Of a stretch of DNA of 64,000 bases, positions 18,581-26,518 are shown one piece after another. The DNA is from Saliniramus fredricksonii (lineage in GTDB: Bacteria; Pseudomonadota; Alphaproteobacteria; Rhizobiales; Beijerinckiaceae), in assembly GCF_900094735.1 (NCBI RefSeq), contig NZ_FMBM01000002.1, positions 1,178,001 through 1,242,000 on the forward strand. Direction: 5' to 3'. A program made the translations under genes and the position numbers. The stretch's first letter is position 1. Each line of letters begins with the position of its first letter. The notes under the pieces are model-generated. The model was not told where the DNA came from. It was given only the letters and a program-made list of their open reading frames with translations, and did not search any database.

Positions 18581-18601
18581 TATGTCAGCCTTATTGACAT
18601 A
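18581..18601. promoter_or_regulatory. dyad operator between marR and aminotransferase
   Basis: Perfect inverted repeat TATGTCA - 7 nt - TGACATA. The right arm contains TTGACA (18594-18599), which could be the -35 box of the rightward promoter. Position and symmetry fit a MarR dimer site. The regulator assignment is inferred. Confidence 0.6.
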
Positions 18602-18747
18602 TCCCAAGAGGATTGTTACCCGTCAAGCGCAATCGGCGAAATGATCGAACGTAAATGAGCCGATTGTCGCAATCGCGTGTCACGAAGGGCCTTGGGAGAA
18701 CGGTTCTTGCGTGCATGCGCAGTAGCCATTCCAGGGAGTGTGTTTCG

Positions 18748-19635
18748 ATGTCGCCTATCTCCTTCGATCAGCAGGACGGCTGGATCTGGCTGGACGGCGC
18801 GCTGACGCCGTGGGCCGAGGCCAGGCTGCATGTATTGTCGCACGGCCTGCATTACGGCTCGTCCGTATTCGAGGGAGAGCGTGCCTATGGTGGCGAGATC
18901 TTCAAGTCGCTGGAGCATTCCGAGCGGCTGCTGCGTTCGGCCGAGGTGCTGGATTTCGAAATCCCCTATAGCGCCGCCGAGATCGACGCCGCCAAGCGCC
19001 TCGTCATCGCACAGAACGGGCTCGTCGATGCCTATGTGCGCCCCGTCGCGTGGCGCGGTTCGGAGATGATGGGCGTCTCGGCGCAGAAGAATACCATCCA
19101 CCTCGCCATCGCGGCCTGGGAATGGCCGAGCTATTTCGATCCCGCCGAGCGCCTCAAGGGCATCCGGCTCGATATTGCGGATTACCGCCGCCCGGATCCG
19201 ATGACGGCGCCGTGCCATTCCAAGGCGGCGGGTCTCTACATGATCTGCACGATCTCCAAGCATGCCGCCGAGCGCAAGGGCTATGCCGATGCGCTCATGC
19301 TTGACTGGCAGGGCCGCGTGGCCGAATGCACTGGCGCGAACGTGTTCTTTACCCGTGATGGGGCGATTCACACGCCGACCGCTGATTGCTTCCTTGATGG
19401 CATTACCCGCCGTACGGTGATCGATCTTGCCAGGCGTCGCGGCTTCGAGGTGATCGAGCGGCGGATCATGCCGGACGAACTCGGCAGTTTCAACGAGTGC
19501 TTCATCACCGGCACGGCGGCCGAGGTTACCCCCGTCTCCGAGATCGGTCCGCACCGTTATCAGCCGGGCGACGTCACCCGCACGCTGATGGAGGATTACA
19601 TGGCCGAGGTGCAGCCGAGGGCCGTGGCCGCATAA
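18748..19635 (+). CDS. ilvE: branched-chain amino acid aminotransferase
   Basis: A 295-residue class IV PLP aminotransferase that interconverts Leu/Ile/Val with their 2-oxoacids. The N-terminal HVLSHGLHYGSSVFEGERAY segment is typical. The PLP Lys is at 159 in CHSKAAGLY, and the C-terminal FITGTAAEVTPV binds the cofactor phosphate. The start at 18748 has AGGGAG at good spacing, giving the family length. It is transcribed divergently from the marR operon across a dyad operator, and a strong terminator follows. Confidence 0.93.
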   Translation: MSPISFDQQDGWIWLDGALTPWAEARLHVLSHGLHYGSSVFEGERAYGGEIFKSLEHSERLLRSAEVLDFEIPYSAAEIDAAKRLVIAQNGLVDAYVRPVAWRGSEMMGVSAQKNTIHLAIAAWEWPSYFDPAERLKGIRLDIADYRRPDPMTAPCHSKAAGLYMICTISKHAAERKGYADALMLDWQGRVAECTGANVFFTRDGAIHTPTADCFLDGITRRTVIDLARRRGFEVIERRIMPDELGSFNECFITGTAAEVTPVSEIGPHRYQPGDVTRTLMEDYMAEVQPRAVAA

Positions 19636-19658
19636 GCTGCGCGAACGTCAGAATGCGA

Positions 19659-19690
19659 GAAAGCCGGGGATTTGCCCGGCTTTCTTCATT
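19659..19690 (+). terminator. intrinsic terminator of the aminotransferase gene
   Basis: A 10-bp perfect stem (GAAAGCCGGG / CCCGGCTTTC), 6-nt loop, followed by TTCATTT. The arms also serve in reverse for the converging RidA gene. Confidence 0.85.
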
Positions 19691-19707
19691 TCCGGGTTTA
19701 GCGGCGG

Positions 19708-20169
19708 TCAGTCGTGCACGCGGATGATCGCCTCGATCTCGACGGTAATGTTGCCTGGTAGCGAGCCCATGCCGACGGCGGAGCGCGCATGCCGGCCACG
19801 CTCGCCCAGAGCCGCGACGAGCAGGTCCGAGCAGCCGTTGATCACCTTGGGCTGCTCACCGAATTCCGGCGTCGCGTTGACCATGCCGAGCAGCTTGACG
19901 AATTCCACCTTGTCGAGATCGCCAGCGGCCTGTTTCGCCACGGCCAGCAATTGCAAGGCGATGATCTTCGCATGGCCATAGGCGGTCTCGGTATCGACAT
20001 CCGCCCCGACCTTGCCGGTATGCGAGCCACCTTCGGGTTTGCGCGGGCCCTGGCCGGAGAGGTAGACGAGGTCGCCGACGCGTTTCCACGGGACATAGTT
20101 GCCCATTGGCGTCGGCAGTTGGGGCAGGGCGAGGCCCATTTCCGAGAGTTTCGCTTCGACGGCGCTCAT
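19708..20169 (-). CDS. RidA family protein (enamine/imine deaminase-like)
   Basis: A 153-residue YjgF/YER057c/UK114 protein. RidA proteins hydrolyse reactive 2-aminoacrylate and other enamines formed by PLP enzymes. Visible segments are NYVPWKRVGDLVYLSGQGP, YGHAKIIALQLLAVAKQAAGDLDKV and the C-terminal ARSAVGMGSLPGNITVEIEAI. The archetypal Arg105 position reads ARSAVGMGSL, so it falls in the Rid1-like/Rid4-7 long-loop subgroup rather than classical RidA. The start at 20169 has AAGGAG 7 nt upstream. It is convergent with the aminotransferase, a functionally sensible neighbour. Confidence 0.88.
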   Translation of the reverse strand: MSAVEAKLSEMGLALPQLPTPMGNYVPWKRVGDLVYLSGQGPRKPEGGSHTGKVGADVDTETAYGHAKIIALQLLAVAKQAAGDLDKVEFVKLLGMVNATPEFGEQPKVINGCSDLLVAALGERGRHARSAVGMGSLPGNITVEIEAIIRVHD

Positions 20170-20318
20170 GGCATTTCTCCTTCTCGATGGCATTCCCTCA
20201 TCGTTATCGTTTCAGCTTGACGTTGCGCCGGCAAGCATCCCGGTCGTGAGAAATCCGGCAACGCGTTCGGTGATGCGAGCGCTTGCATCGACCCCGCCCT
20301 CCGGCGCACAATCACGTC

Positions 20319-21560
20319 ATGAGCGATCATCTCACCAGTGAACCGGATCCGGGCGACGGCAGCGGCAAGCTCGCGGAGAACATCGCCTATTTCGCCCGCG
20401 CCCTGCGCGCCGCCGGCCTCCCTGTCGGTCCCGCCGCGGTGATGGATGCGATCGATGCGGTGGAGGCGGCGCGGATCGGCGAGCGCGAGGATTTCTACTG
20501 GACGCTGCACGCCGTCTTCGTGAAGAAGCATGAGCATACGATCGTTTTCGACCAGGCGTTTCGCCTGTTCTGGCGCCGCCGCGCGCTGATCGAGAAGCTG
20601 ATCGCCCAGATGTCGCCGATGGCGCCGGGCAAGGGCCAGGACGAGGACAAGCCGCGCGCCGCCGCCTCGCGGGTGGCCGAGGCCCTCAAGCCGCCGGGCA
20701 AGGAGCCGGAGATCGAGGAGCAGGAGGAGATATTCTCCGCGCGGCTGACGGTTTCTGATCGCGAAGTGCTGCGCAGCAAGGATTTCGCCCAGATGAGTGC
20801 CGCCGAGATCGCGCGCACCAAGCGCCTGATCAGCCAGCTGCGCCTGCCGGCGGAAGAACTCGTCACGCGCCGTTTCCGAGCCGACCCGCGCGGCGCGCGC
20901 ATCGACATGCGCCGCACGCTGCAGCGTTCGCTGCGCTCGGGTGGTCACGCCATTGATCTTGCCTTCGCCAGCCGCGCCATCCGCCAGCCGCCGGTGGTGG
21001 CGCTGGTCGATATCTCGGGCTCGATGTCGGAATATTCCCGGCTCTTCCTGCATTTCCTGCATGCGGTGGCCGAGACGCGGCGCAAGGTGCACTCCTTCGT
21101 CTTCGCCACGCGCCTCACCAATATCAGCCGCGAGCTCACCAGCCGCGATCCGGACGAGGCGCTGGCGCGGGCCGGGCAGCGGGTACAGGATTGGGAGGGC
21201 GGCACGCGCATCGCCACCGCCTTGCGCGATTTCAACCGGCTCTGGTCGCGCCGGGTGCTGGGGCAGGGGGCCGTGGTGCTGCTTTTCACCGACGGTCTGG
21301 AGCGCGACGTCTCGCCCGATCTCGCCTTCGAGATGGACCGGCTGAAGCGCTCCTGCCGCCGCCTCGTCTGGCTCAACCCGCTCCTGCGCTACGAGGCCTT
21401 CCAGGCCCGCGCTTCCGGCATCCGCGCCATGCTGCCGCATGTGCACGAATTCCGCCCGATCCATAACCTGCGCTCGATGGAAGCGCTGTGCGACGCGCTC
21501 GCCGCCGCGCGCGCGCGCGAGGCCGATCCGGCCCGTTGGCTGCGTGCAATGGCGGCATAA
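20319..21560 (+). CDS. coxE: CoxE-like VWA domain protein
   Basis: A 413-residue protein with a C-terminal von Willebrand A domain. The MIDAS motif is ALVDISGSMSEYSR and the later metal residue is in LLFTDGLERD. The N-terminal region (IAYFARALRAAGLPVGPA) matches CoxE proteins. CoxE works with the MoxR ATPase CoxD in maturing the sulfurated Mo-Cu or Mo site of CO dehydrogenase-type hydroxylases. It leads a run of maturation genes here, but no coxD lies upstream in the window. The ATG at 20319 gives the natural length. Confidence 0.85.
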   Translation: MSDHLTSEPDPGDGSGKLAENIAYFARALRAAGLPVGPAAVMDAIDAVEAARIGEREDFYWTLHAVFVKKHEHTIVFDQAFRLFWRRRALIEKLIAQMSPMAPGKGQDEDKPRAAASRVAEALKPPGKEPEIEEQEEIFSARLTVSDREVLRSKDFAQMSAAEIARTKRLISQLRLPAEELVTRRFRADPRGARIDMRRTLQRSLRSGGHAIDLAFASRAIRQPPVVALVDISGSMSEYSRLFLHFLHAVAETRRKVHSFVFATRLTNISRELTSRDPDEALARAGQRVQDWEGGTRIATALRDFNRLWSRRVLGQGAVVLLFTDGLERDVSPDLAFEMDRLKRSCRRLVWLNPLLRYEAFQARASGIRAMLPHVHEFRPIHNLRSMEALCDALAAARAREADPARWLRAMAA

Positions 21561-21570
21561 GGGGGTAATC

Positions 21571-21897
21571 ATGATTGCCAATGAAGATGATATCCTGCGT
21601 GAAGCCGAGACCTGGGCCCGCGACGGGCGCGGCGTCGCGCTCGCCACCGTGGTCGAGACCTGGGGCTCGGCGCCGCGCCCGGTCGGCTCGCATCTCGTGA
21701 TCGACGCCGAGGGCAGTTTCCTCGGCTCTGTCTCCGGCGGGTGCGTCGAGGGCGCGGTCATCGCCGACGCGATCGACGTGATCGAGAGCGGCAAGCCCAA
21801 AATGCTGGAATTCGGCGTCGCCGACGAAACCGCCTGGCAAGTCGGCCTCTCCTGCGGCGGCCGCATCCGCGTCTATGTGGAGCGGATCGATGGGTGA
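21571..21897 (+). CDS. XdhC/CoxI N-terminal domain protein
   Basis: A 108-residue protein equal to the N-terminal domain of XdhC, which protects and delivers sulfurated molybdenum cofactor. Visible segments are TVVETWGSAPRPVGSHL, the SVSGGCVEGAV motif and LSCGGRIRVYVE, the two cysteine motifs of the family. It begins 10 nt after coxE. The companion C-terminal Rossmann domain is a separate gene 201 nt downstream, beyond a repeat element, so the classical protein is split in two. Confidence 0.85.
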   Translation: MIANEDDILREAETWARDGRGVALATVVETWGSAPRPVGSHLVIDAEGSFLGSVSGGCVEGAVIADAIDVIESGKPKMLEFGVADETAWQVGLSCGGRIRVYVERIDG

Positions 21898-21928
21898 AAT
21901 GTGCTTGATGCAAACTTCCACCGCCTCT

Positions 21929-22049
21929 CCCCTCTCCCTCCGAGGAGAGGGGCCGGGGGTGAGGGGCGTTGATGCCGGGCGAGGCGCTGACGTGCCGAGC
22001 GTCTCGGTTCCACCCTCACCCCTGTCCCCTCTCCGCAAGGGAGAGGGGA
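21929..22049. repeat. paired REP-like palindromic element
   Basis: Two hairpin units point toward each other. Unit 1 is CCCCTCTCC / GGAGAGGGG (21929-21952) followed by GGGGTGAGGG (21956-21965). Unit 2 is CCCTCACCCC (22013-22022) followed by TCCCCTCTCC / GGAGAGGGGA (22025-22049). The whole can fold into a cruciform. It lies in the gap between the two xdhC parts. A third copy of the 9-bp hairpin is at 36238-36261. Confidence 0.75.
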
Positions 22050-22098
22050 ACGCCGGCATCGATTCGCCCACCCCACACCCCAACCCCCCGAGGCCCGC

Positions 22099-22788
22099 AT
22101 GAAGATTGATCATCTCGCCCTGTTGAACGAGGAACGCGCGGCGCGGCGGGCGGCGGTGCTGGTGACGCGGCTGGGGGATGGGGCGCAAAGGCTGGTGCGC
22201 GAGGCCGAAATCGATGCCGATCCGGCGGCGGAAATCCTGCGCGCCCATCTGCGCAAGGGAAAATCCGGCATCGTCGCGATTGACGGGGCGGAGCATTTCC
22301 TCACCGTGCAGGTGCCGCCGGTGCGCATCGTCATCATCGGCGCGGTGCATATCAGCCAGGCCTTCGCGCCGATGGCGAAGCTCGCCGGGTTCGATTGCAC
22401 GATCATCGATCCGCGCACCGCTTTCGCCTCGCCGGAGCGCTTCCCCGATGTGACGTTGCTGGATGAATGGCCCGATGATGCCCTGCCGCGTATCGGGCTC
22501 GACGCCTATACCGCCTTCGTCGCGCTCACCCATGATCCCAAGATCGATGATCCAGCGCTCAATGCGGCGCTGACGGCGCAGTGCTTCTATATCGGGGCTC
22601 TCGGCTCGAAGAAGACTCATGCCAGGCGCGTCGACCGGCTGCGCGAGGGCGGGTTCGAGGAGGCGGCGATCGGGCGGATTCACGCGCCCATCGGGCTCGA
22701 TATCGGTGCCGTCAGTCCGGCGGAAATCGCCGTGTCGATTCTCGGCGAGATCATCGCAACGCTGCGCAGCGACCGGCGGAGAAGCTGA
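22099..22788 (+). CDS. XdhC C-terminal Rossmann domain protein
   Basis: A 229-residue protein matching the C-terminal half of XdhC/CoxI. The Rossmann segment is VRIVIIGAVHISQAFAPMAK, the mid part has IDPRTAFASPERFPD, and the end has YIGALGSKKTHARRV and IHAPIGLDIGAVSPAEIAVSI, all family hallmarks. Together with the 108-residue protein upstream it would reconstitute one XdhC. Its stop overlaps the next start (TGATG), so the following gene is co-translated. Confidence 0.88.
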   Translation: MKIDHLALLNEERAARRAAVLVTRLGDGAQRLVREAEIDADPAAEILRAHLRKGKSGIVAIDGAEHFLTVQVPPVRIVIIGAVHISQAFAPMAKLAGFDCTIIDPRTAFASPERFPDVTLLDEWPDDALPRIGLDAYTAFVALTHDPKIDDPALNAALTAQCFYIGALGSKKTHARRVDRLREGGFEEAAIGRIHAPIGLDIGAVSPAEIAVSILGEIIATLRSDRRRS

Positions 22789-23819
22789 TGAAATTCGGGC
22801 CGCTGCCACCACGCGAGGCGATCGGCGCCATGGCGGCGCATTCGCTGCGCCTGCCCGGAATCACGATCAAGAAGGGCGCGAGCATCACTGCGGAGGATGC
22901 CGACAAGCTCGATGCCGCAGGCGTTGCGCAGGTCACGGCGGTGCGGCTCGAACCGGGAGACGTGGCTGAAGACGAGGCGGCGGCGCGGCTCGCGCAAGCG
23001 ACGGCGGGGGAGGGGGTGCGCATCGATCCGCCCTTTACCGGGCGGGCCAACCTGTTCGCCAAACATGCGGGCGTCCTGGAGGTCGATCGCGCGGCCATCG
23101 ACCGCATCAACATGATCGACGAGGCCATCACCTTCGCCACGCTCGAACAGTTCAAGCCGGTCGTTGCCGGCGAGATGATCGCGACGGTGAAGATCATCAC
23201 CTATGCGATCAGCGAAGGGCGGCTCGCCCAGGCCGAGGCCGTGGCGCGGGGGGTGACAGGAGCGGTGCGGATCGCGCCCTATATGCTGTCACGCATCGGC
23301 GTGATCTCGACCCTGACCAACGCGCTGAAGCCCACCATCGTTGATAAAACCCTGAAAATCCTTGACAAACGCATCGCCCCCGCCGGCGCGACCGTGGTCA
23401 GCGAGGCACGCGCCCTGCACGAGACCGGGGCGCTGGCGCGCGAGCTGGAGCAGATCGCGCATGGCGATGCGGAACTGATCATCGTCTTCGGCGCCTCCGC
23501 CGTGTCCGATCGCCGCGACGTGATCCCGGCGGCGATCACGGCAGTGGGCGGGCGGATCGATCATTTCGGCATGCCGGTCGATCCGGGCAATCTGCTGCTC
23601 GTCGGCCATATCGGCGACAAGCCGGTGATCGGTGCGCCGGGATGTGCGCGCAGTCCCAAGGAAAATGGTTTCGACTGGATCCTCCACCGCATGCTGGCCG
23701 GCCTGCCGGTGACGCGCACTGATATCATGGGGCTCGGCGTCGGCGGCCTTCTGATGGAAATCGTCTCGCGTCCGCAGCCGCGCTCCGGTGAGGAGAGCGC
23801 CGAGGATGACGAGGCGTGA
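22788..23819 (+). CDS. molybdopterin-binding (MoCF/MoeA-like) protein
   Basis: A 343-residue protein with a C-terminal MoCF_biosynth fold (IIVFGASAVSDRRDVIPAA, then HFGMPVDPGNLLLVG and GAPGCARSPKENGFDW). The N-terminal part (PREAIGAMAAHSLRLPG and IKKGASITAEDADKL) resembles the entry of MoeA-type proteins, but the protein is shorter than MoeA. It is probably a dedicated cofactor-handling factor for a molybdenum hydroxylase. It overlaps the upstream gene by 1 nt and the downstream gene by 4 nt. Confidence 0.85.
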   Translation: MKFGPLPPREAIGAMAAHSLRLPGITIKKGASITAEDADKLDAAGVAQVTAVRLEPGDVAEDEAAARLAQATAGEGVRIDPPFTGRANLFAKHAGVLEVDRAAIDRINMIDEAITFATLEQFKPVVAGEMIATVKIITYAISEGRLAQAEAVARGVTGAVRIAPYMLSRIGVISTLTNALKPTIVDKTLKILDKRIAPAGATVVSEARALHETGALARELEQIAHGDAELIIVFGASAVSDRRDVIPAAITAVGGRIDHFGMPVDPGNLLLVGHIGDKPVIGAPGCARSPKENGFDWILHRMLAGLPVTRTDIMGLGVGGLLMEIVSRPQPRSGEESAEDDEA

Positions 23820-24406
23820 GCACCATTGCGGCGATCATCCTCGCGGCGGGGCTCGGTTCGCGCTTTGGTGGCGGCGCCAAGCCGCTGGCGCGGTTTCGCG
23901 ATGCGCCGATGCTCGCCCATGTGCTCGCTGCGGCGCAGGGTTCGCGCGCGCATCCGATCATCGTGGTGACGGGGCACGACCATGACGCGATCGCTCCCGC
24001 ATGCGCGGATCACCCGGTGAGGCTCGTCCATAATCCCGATTATCGCAGCGGGCTGGCCGGATCACTGAAAGCGGGGATGCGGGCCTTGCCGGCGGATTCT
24101 GCCGGTGCGCTCGTCCTGCTCGCGGATATGCCACTGGTGCGGGCCGCGACGCTCGATGCTTTGATCGCAGCCGCGCAATCCGAGCCGGATCATGCCGCAT
24201 TCGTTCCGGTTTACGAGGGAGGGCGCGGGAATCCGGTGCTGCTGATGCGAAAACTGTTGCCACAGATCGAAAAGCTGGAAGGCGATCGCGGTGCCGGGCC
24301 ACTCCTGCGCGGGCGCGCCGATATCCGGGAGATCGCCGTGGACGATCCCGGCATCCATCTCGATGCGGATACCCCGGATGCACTGGCGAAACTCGCGCGT
24401 GAGTAG
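23816..24406 (+). CDS. MobA-like NTP transferase (MocA type)
   Basis: A 196-residue nucleotidyltransferase of the MobA-like family. The NTP-binding loop AAIILAAGLGSRFGGGAKPLA is at the N terminus, LLADMPLV carries the metal-binding Asp, and GNPVLL lies near the end. MocA enzymes attach CMP to molybdopterin to form the MCD cofactor of xanthine-dehydrogenase-type hydroxylases. The GTG start overlaps the previous stop (GTGA). It is the last gene of the maturation operon. Confidence 0.88.
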   Translation: MSTIAAIILAAGLGSRFGGGAKPLARFRDAPMLAHVLAAAQGSRAHPIIVVTGHDHDAIAPACADHPVRLVHNPDYRSGLAGSLKAGMRALPADSAGALVLLADMPLVRAATLDALIAAAQSEPDHAAFVPVYEGGRGNPVLLMRKLLPQIEKLEGDRGAGPLLRGRADIREIAVDDPGIHLDADTPDALAKLARE

Positions 24407-24431
24407 ATCGACCGCGCCGCTTCCGGCCTGA

Positions 24432-24602
24432 TCAATCCTTGCCGAGATGGGGGTTGCGCGCATGATAGGCGTCGCGCTCCGCCACGGCTTCGCGGTAGAT
24501 TTCGAATGTGGCAGTCAGTGCCGCGACGATGGCGCCGAAGGCCCGACGGATGACGGTGAGGGCGGCGTTGCTGCGGCCGCGCGGTGCAGTGGCGATGGCC
24601 AT
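24432..24602 (-). CDS. small protein of unknown function (56 residues)
   Basis: A 56-residue basic protein beginning MAIATAPRGRSNAALTV with a hydrophobic middle (AFGAIVAALTATFEIY) and a charged tail (ERDAYHARNPHLGKD). An in-frame ATG at 24623 would add 7 residues. AGGA lies 8 nt before 24602, and this Shine-Dalgarno falls inside the 3' arm of an inverted repeat. No function is recognised. It converges on the MobA-like gene. Confidence 0.5.
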   Translation of the reverse strand: MAIATAPRGRSNAALTVIRRAFGAIVAALTATFEIYREAVAERDAYHARNPHLGKD

Positions 24603-24611
24603 GATGGTTGT

Positions 24612-24646
24612 CCTGACGTGCATGTAGTGAATAACGTTACGTCAGG
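24612..24646 (-). promoter_or_regulatory. possible RBS-sequestering hairpin
   Basis: Inverted repeat CCTGACGT / ACGTCAGG with a 19-nt loop. Read on the minus strand, the 3' arm contains the AGG of the Shine-Dalgarno of the small gene starting at 24602. It could control translation or, as DNA, be a repressor site. Confidence 0.4.
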
Positions 24647-24977
24647 GATATAGTTGCTGCGCATGCGAAGGAGAATATCGCGCTGCACAATGAAGCCATG
24701 CATTCAGTGCATGGCAATGGTCGCAATCTTGGAAACGTATGATCCTTCTGGAAGTGGTGTGCCTTCGCCGGGCATCATCTAGCGCTCCAGAAAGCCCGTA
24801 AGACAACCAAATCCGCCGGCGGATCTCACGAATTCGCGTGCGTCCACTGCGACGCAGGTGATGCCGAGCGAAGCGCAACTTTCGTGCCGCTCAGCCATGT
24901 GGCGTCCATCGAAAGGGCGTTGCAGCGGCGGTGCTGTCGCCTGCGCAACGCCCCGGTTTGGTCAGCCCATCGTTGCC
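24647..24977. other. intergenic stretch without a supported gene
   Basis: About 330 bp between the small gene and the ABC transporter operon. I see no convincing reading frame. The one notable feature is a perfect 7-bp dyad, CCATGCA - 5 nt - TGCATGG, at 24696-24714. No T-tract follows, so it is more likely an operator or chance dyad than a terminator. Confidence 0.5.
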
Positions 24978-25772
24978 TCAGACGCGGCGATGCAGACGAT
25001 TATCGACATAAAGCAGTATGCTCGATATCGTGACGGCGGCAACGGCGAGGATCAGCGTCACCGCCATCATGGTCGAGACGTCGTGCAGGCCGATGGCGCG
25101 CATCACCAGAAAGCCCATGCCGCGATGCGACGAGAACAGCTCACCGATGACGACACCCAGCAGCGTCAGCGAGAAGCCGACCCGCAGGCCGGAGACGATT
25201 TCCGGCATCGTCGCCGGCAGGAGAATCCGCGTGGCCGTCTGCATCACGGTGAGCTTCATCACGCGCGCCGATCGCAGGAAGACGCGGTTGATGTTCTTCA
25301 CCGCGTTCATGGTGAAGATGGTGATCGGGATCACGCCGTGAATGGCGCCGAAAGCGATCTTCGCCTCGATGCCGAGGCCGAAGACCAGCAGGATCAGGGG
25401 GTAGAGCGTGATCTTGGGCAGCGAATACAAGGCCACCAGAATTGGCTCCGCCACCGCGCCGGAGAGCTTGTGCGCTCCCAGCCATGTGCCCACACCGATG
25501 CCGATCAGGAGCGCGATGATCAGCGCATAGACGAGCGCCTTCGCTGTCTCCGCAACATGCGGCCAGAAGCTCGCCGAGCCGAGCAGCTCGCCCGCCCGGA
25601 TTGCCGTGGCGAGTGGCGAAGAGATCGCCACGTCCCCTGCGAGCATATGCAGGACCTGCCAGACCACCACGATGGCGACGATCACCAGCGCCACATCGCC
25701 GAAATAGCGCAGCCGCTCGGCGCGCTGGTGATCCTTGCGTGAATAGGCCGTTTGCGTTCCTGCCATGATCAC
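24978..25772 (-). CDS. ABC transporter permease (SsuC/TauC family)
   Basis: A 264-residue inner-membrane permease with about six hydrophobic helices. The cytoplasmic EAA-type loop is near MQTATRILLPATMPEIVSGLRVGFSL, and the end is LLYVDNRLHRR, as in nitrate/sulfonate/taurine importers. It is the last gene of an operon of binding protein, ATPase and two permeases. Its GTG start overlaps the stop of the preceding permease by 4 nt. An ATG two codons on is equally possible. Confidence 0.9.
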   Translation of the reverse strand: MIMAGTQTAYSRKDHQRAERLRYFGDVALVIVAIVVVWQVLHMLAGDVAISSPLATAIRAGELLGSASFWPHVAETAKALVYALIIALLIGIGVGTWLGAHKLSGAVAEPILVALYSLPKITLYPLILLVFGLGIEAKIAFGAIHGVIPITIFTMNAVKNINRVFLRSARVMKLTVMQTATRILLPATMPEIVSGLRVGFSLTLLGVVIGELFSSHRGMGFLVMRAIGLHDVSTMMAVTLILAVAAVTISSILLYVDNRLHRRV

Positions 25773-26518
25773 CGCCCCTGACGCCGCAGCAGCCGCTGCT
25801 CGTAAGCGTGCAGCGACATGTTGATGATGGTGACGAGCACCAGGATGAAGAGCATCAGCGCGTACATCGCTTCGTTGTCGAAATTGTCATAGGCGAAGGA
25901 GATCGCGTAGCCGAGTCCGCCAGGTGCGAGAATGAATTCCGCCGCGATCACGCCGATGAAGGAATAGGCCACCGCGAGCTTCACACCGGTGAAGAGATTG
26001 GGAATGGCATAGGGCAGCTCGATCAGCAGCGCCGTCTTCGCTCGGCCCATATGATGCATGCGCGCCACCTTGCGGTAGACCCGCGGGATCTTGTCCAGCC
26101 CGTTGAGCGTGTTGATGATCATCGCGACGACCGCGAAGAGGAAGCCGATCATGATCATCGGGAAGTTGTTCATCCCGAAGATGAAGACCAGCAGCGGATA
26201 GAAAACGAAGAAGGGCACCGCGTAATAGGTCGTCAGGAACGGGTCGAGCGCGCGGCGCAGACGGGGCAGGGCGTGCACGCCGGCGCCGACGGCAAAGCCG
26301 ACCGAGATGGCGAGGATGCAGGCCACCGCGACATTGCCCAGCGTCTGGCGCATCCCGCGCGCGATTTCGCCGGATGCAATGAGTGCCCACAGCGCGATGG
26401 CCATCTCACTCGGCGGGATCATGGTGAAGGGAGAGATGACTTCCGTGCGGCAGAGGATTTCGAGCAGGCCGAAGAAGGCCACGATCACACCGAGGCGGAT
26501 CAGCGTCAGCCGGTTCAT
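25769..26518 (-). CDS. ABC transporter permease (SsuC/TauC family)
   Basis: A 249-residue membrane permease, paralogous to the next gene, so the channel is probably a heterodimer. Helices include VAVACILAISVGFAVGAGV and VPFFVFYPLLVFIFG. The coupling loop is around KTALLIELPYAIPNLFTGVKLAV. The start ATG overlaps the ATPase stop (ATGA). Two different permease genes per transporter are less usual in this family, where a homodimer is common. Confidence 0.9.
   Translation of the reverse strand: MNRLTLIRLGVIVAFFGLLEILCRTEVISPFTMIPPSEMAIALWALIASGEIARGMRQTLGNVAVACILAISVGFAVGAGVHALPRLRRALDPFLTTYYAVPFFVFYPLLVFIFGMNNFPMIMIGFLFAVVAMIINTLNGLDKIPRVYRKVARMHHMGRAKTALLIELPYAIPNLFTGVKLAVAYSFIGVIAAEFILAPGGLGYAISFAYDNFDNEAMYALMLFILVLVTIINMSLHAYEQRLLRRQGR

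Noticed and set aside
21929-22049. Repeat region considered as a CRISPR array
   Set aside because: There are only two units in opposite orientation, no regular spacers and no cas genes.
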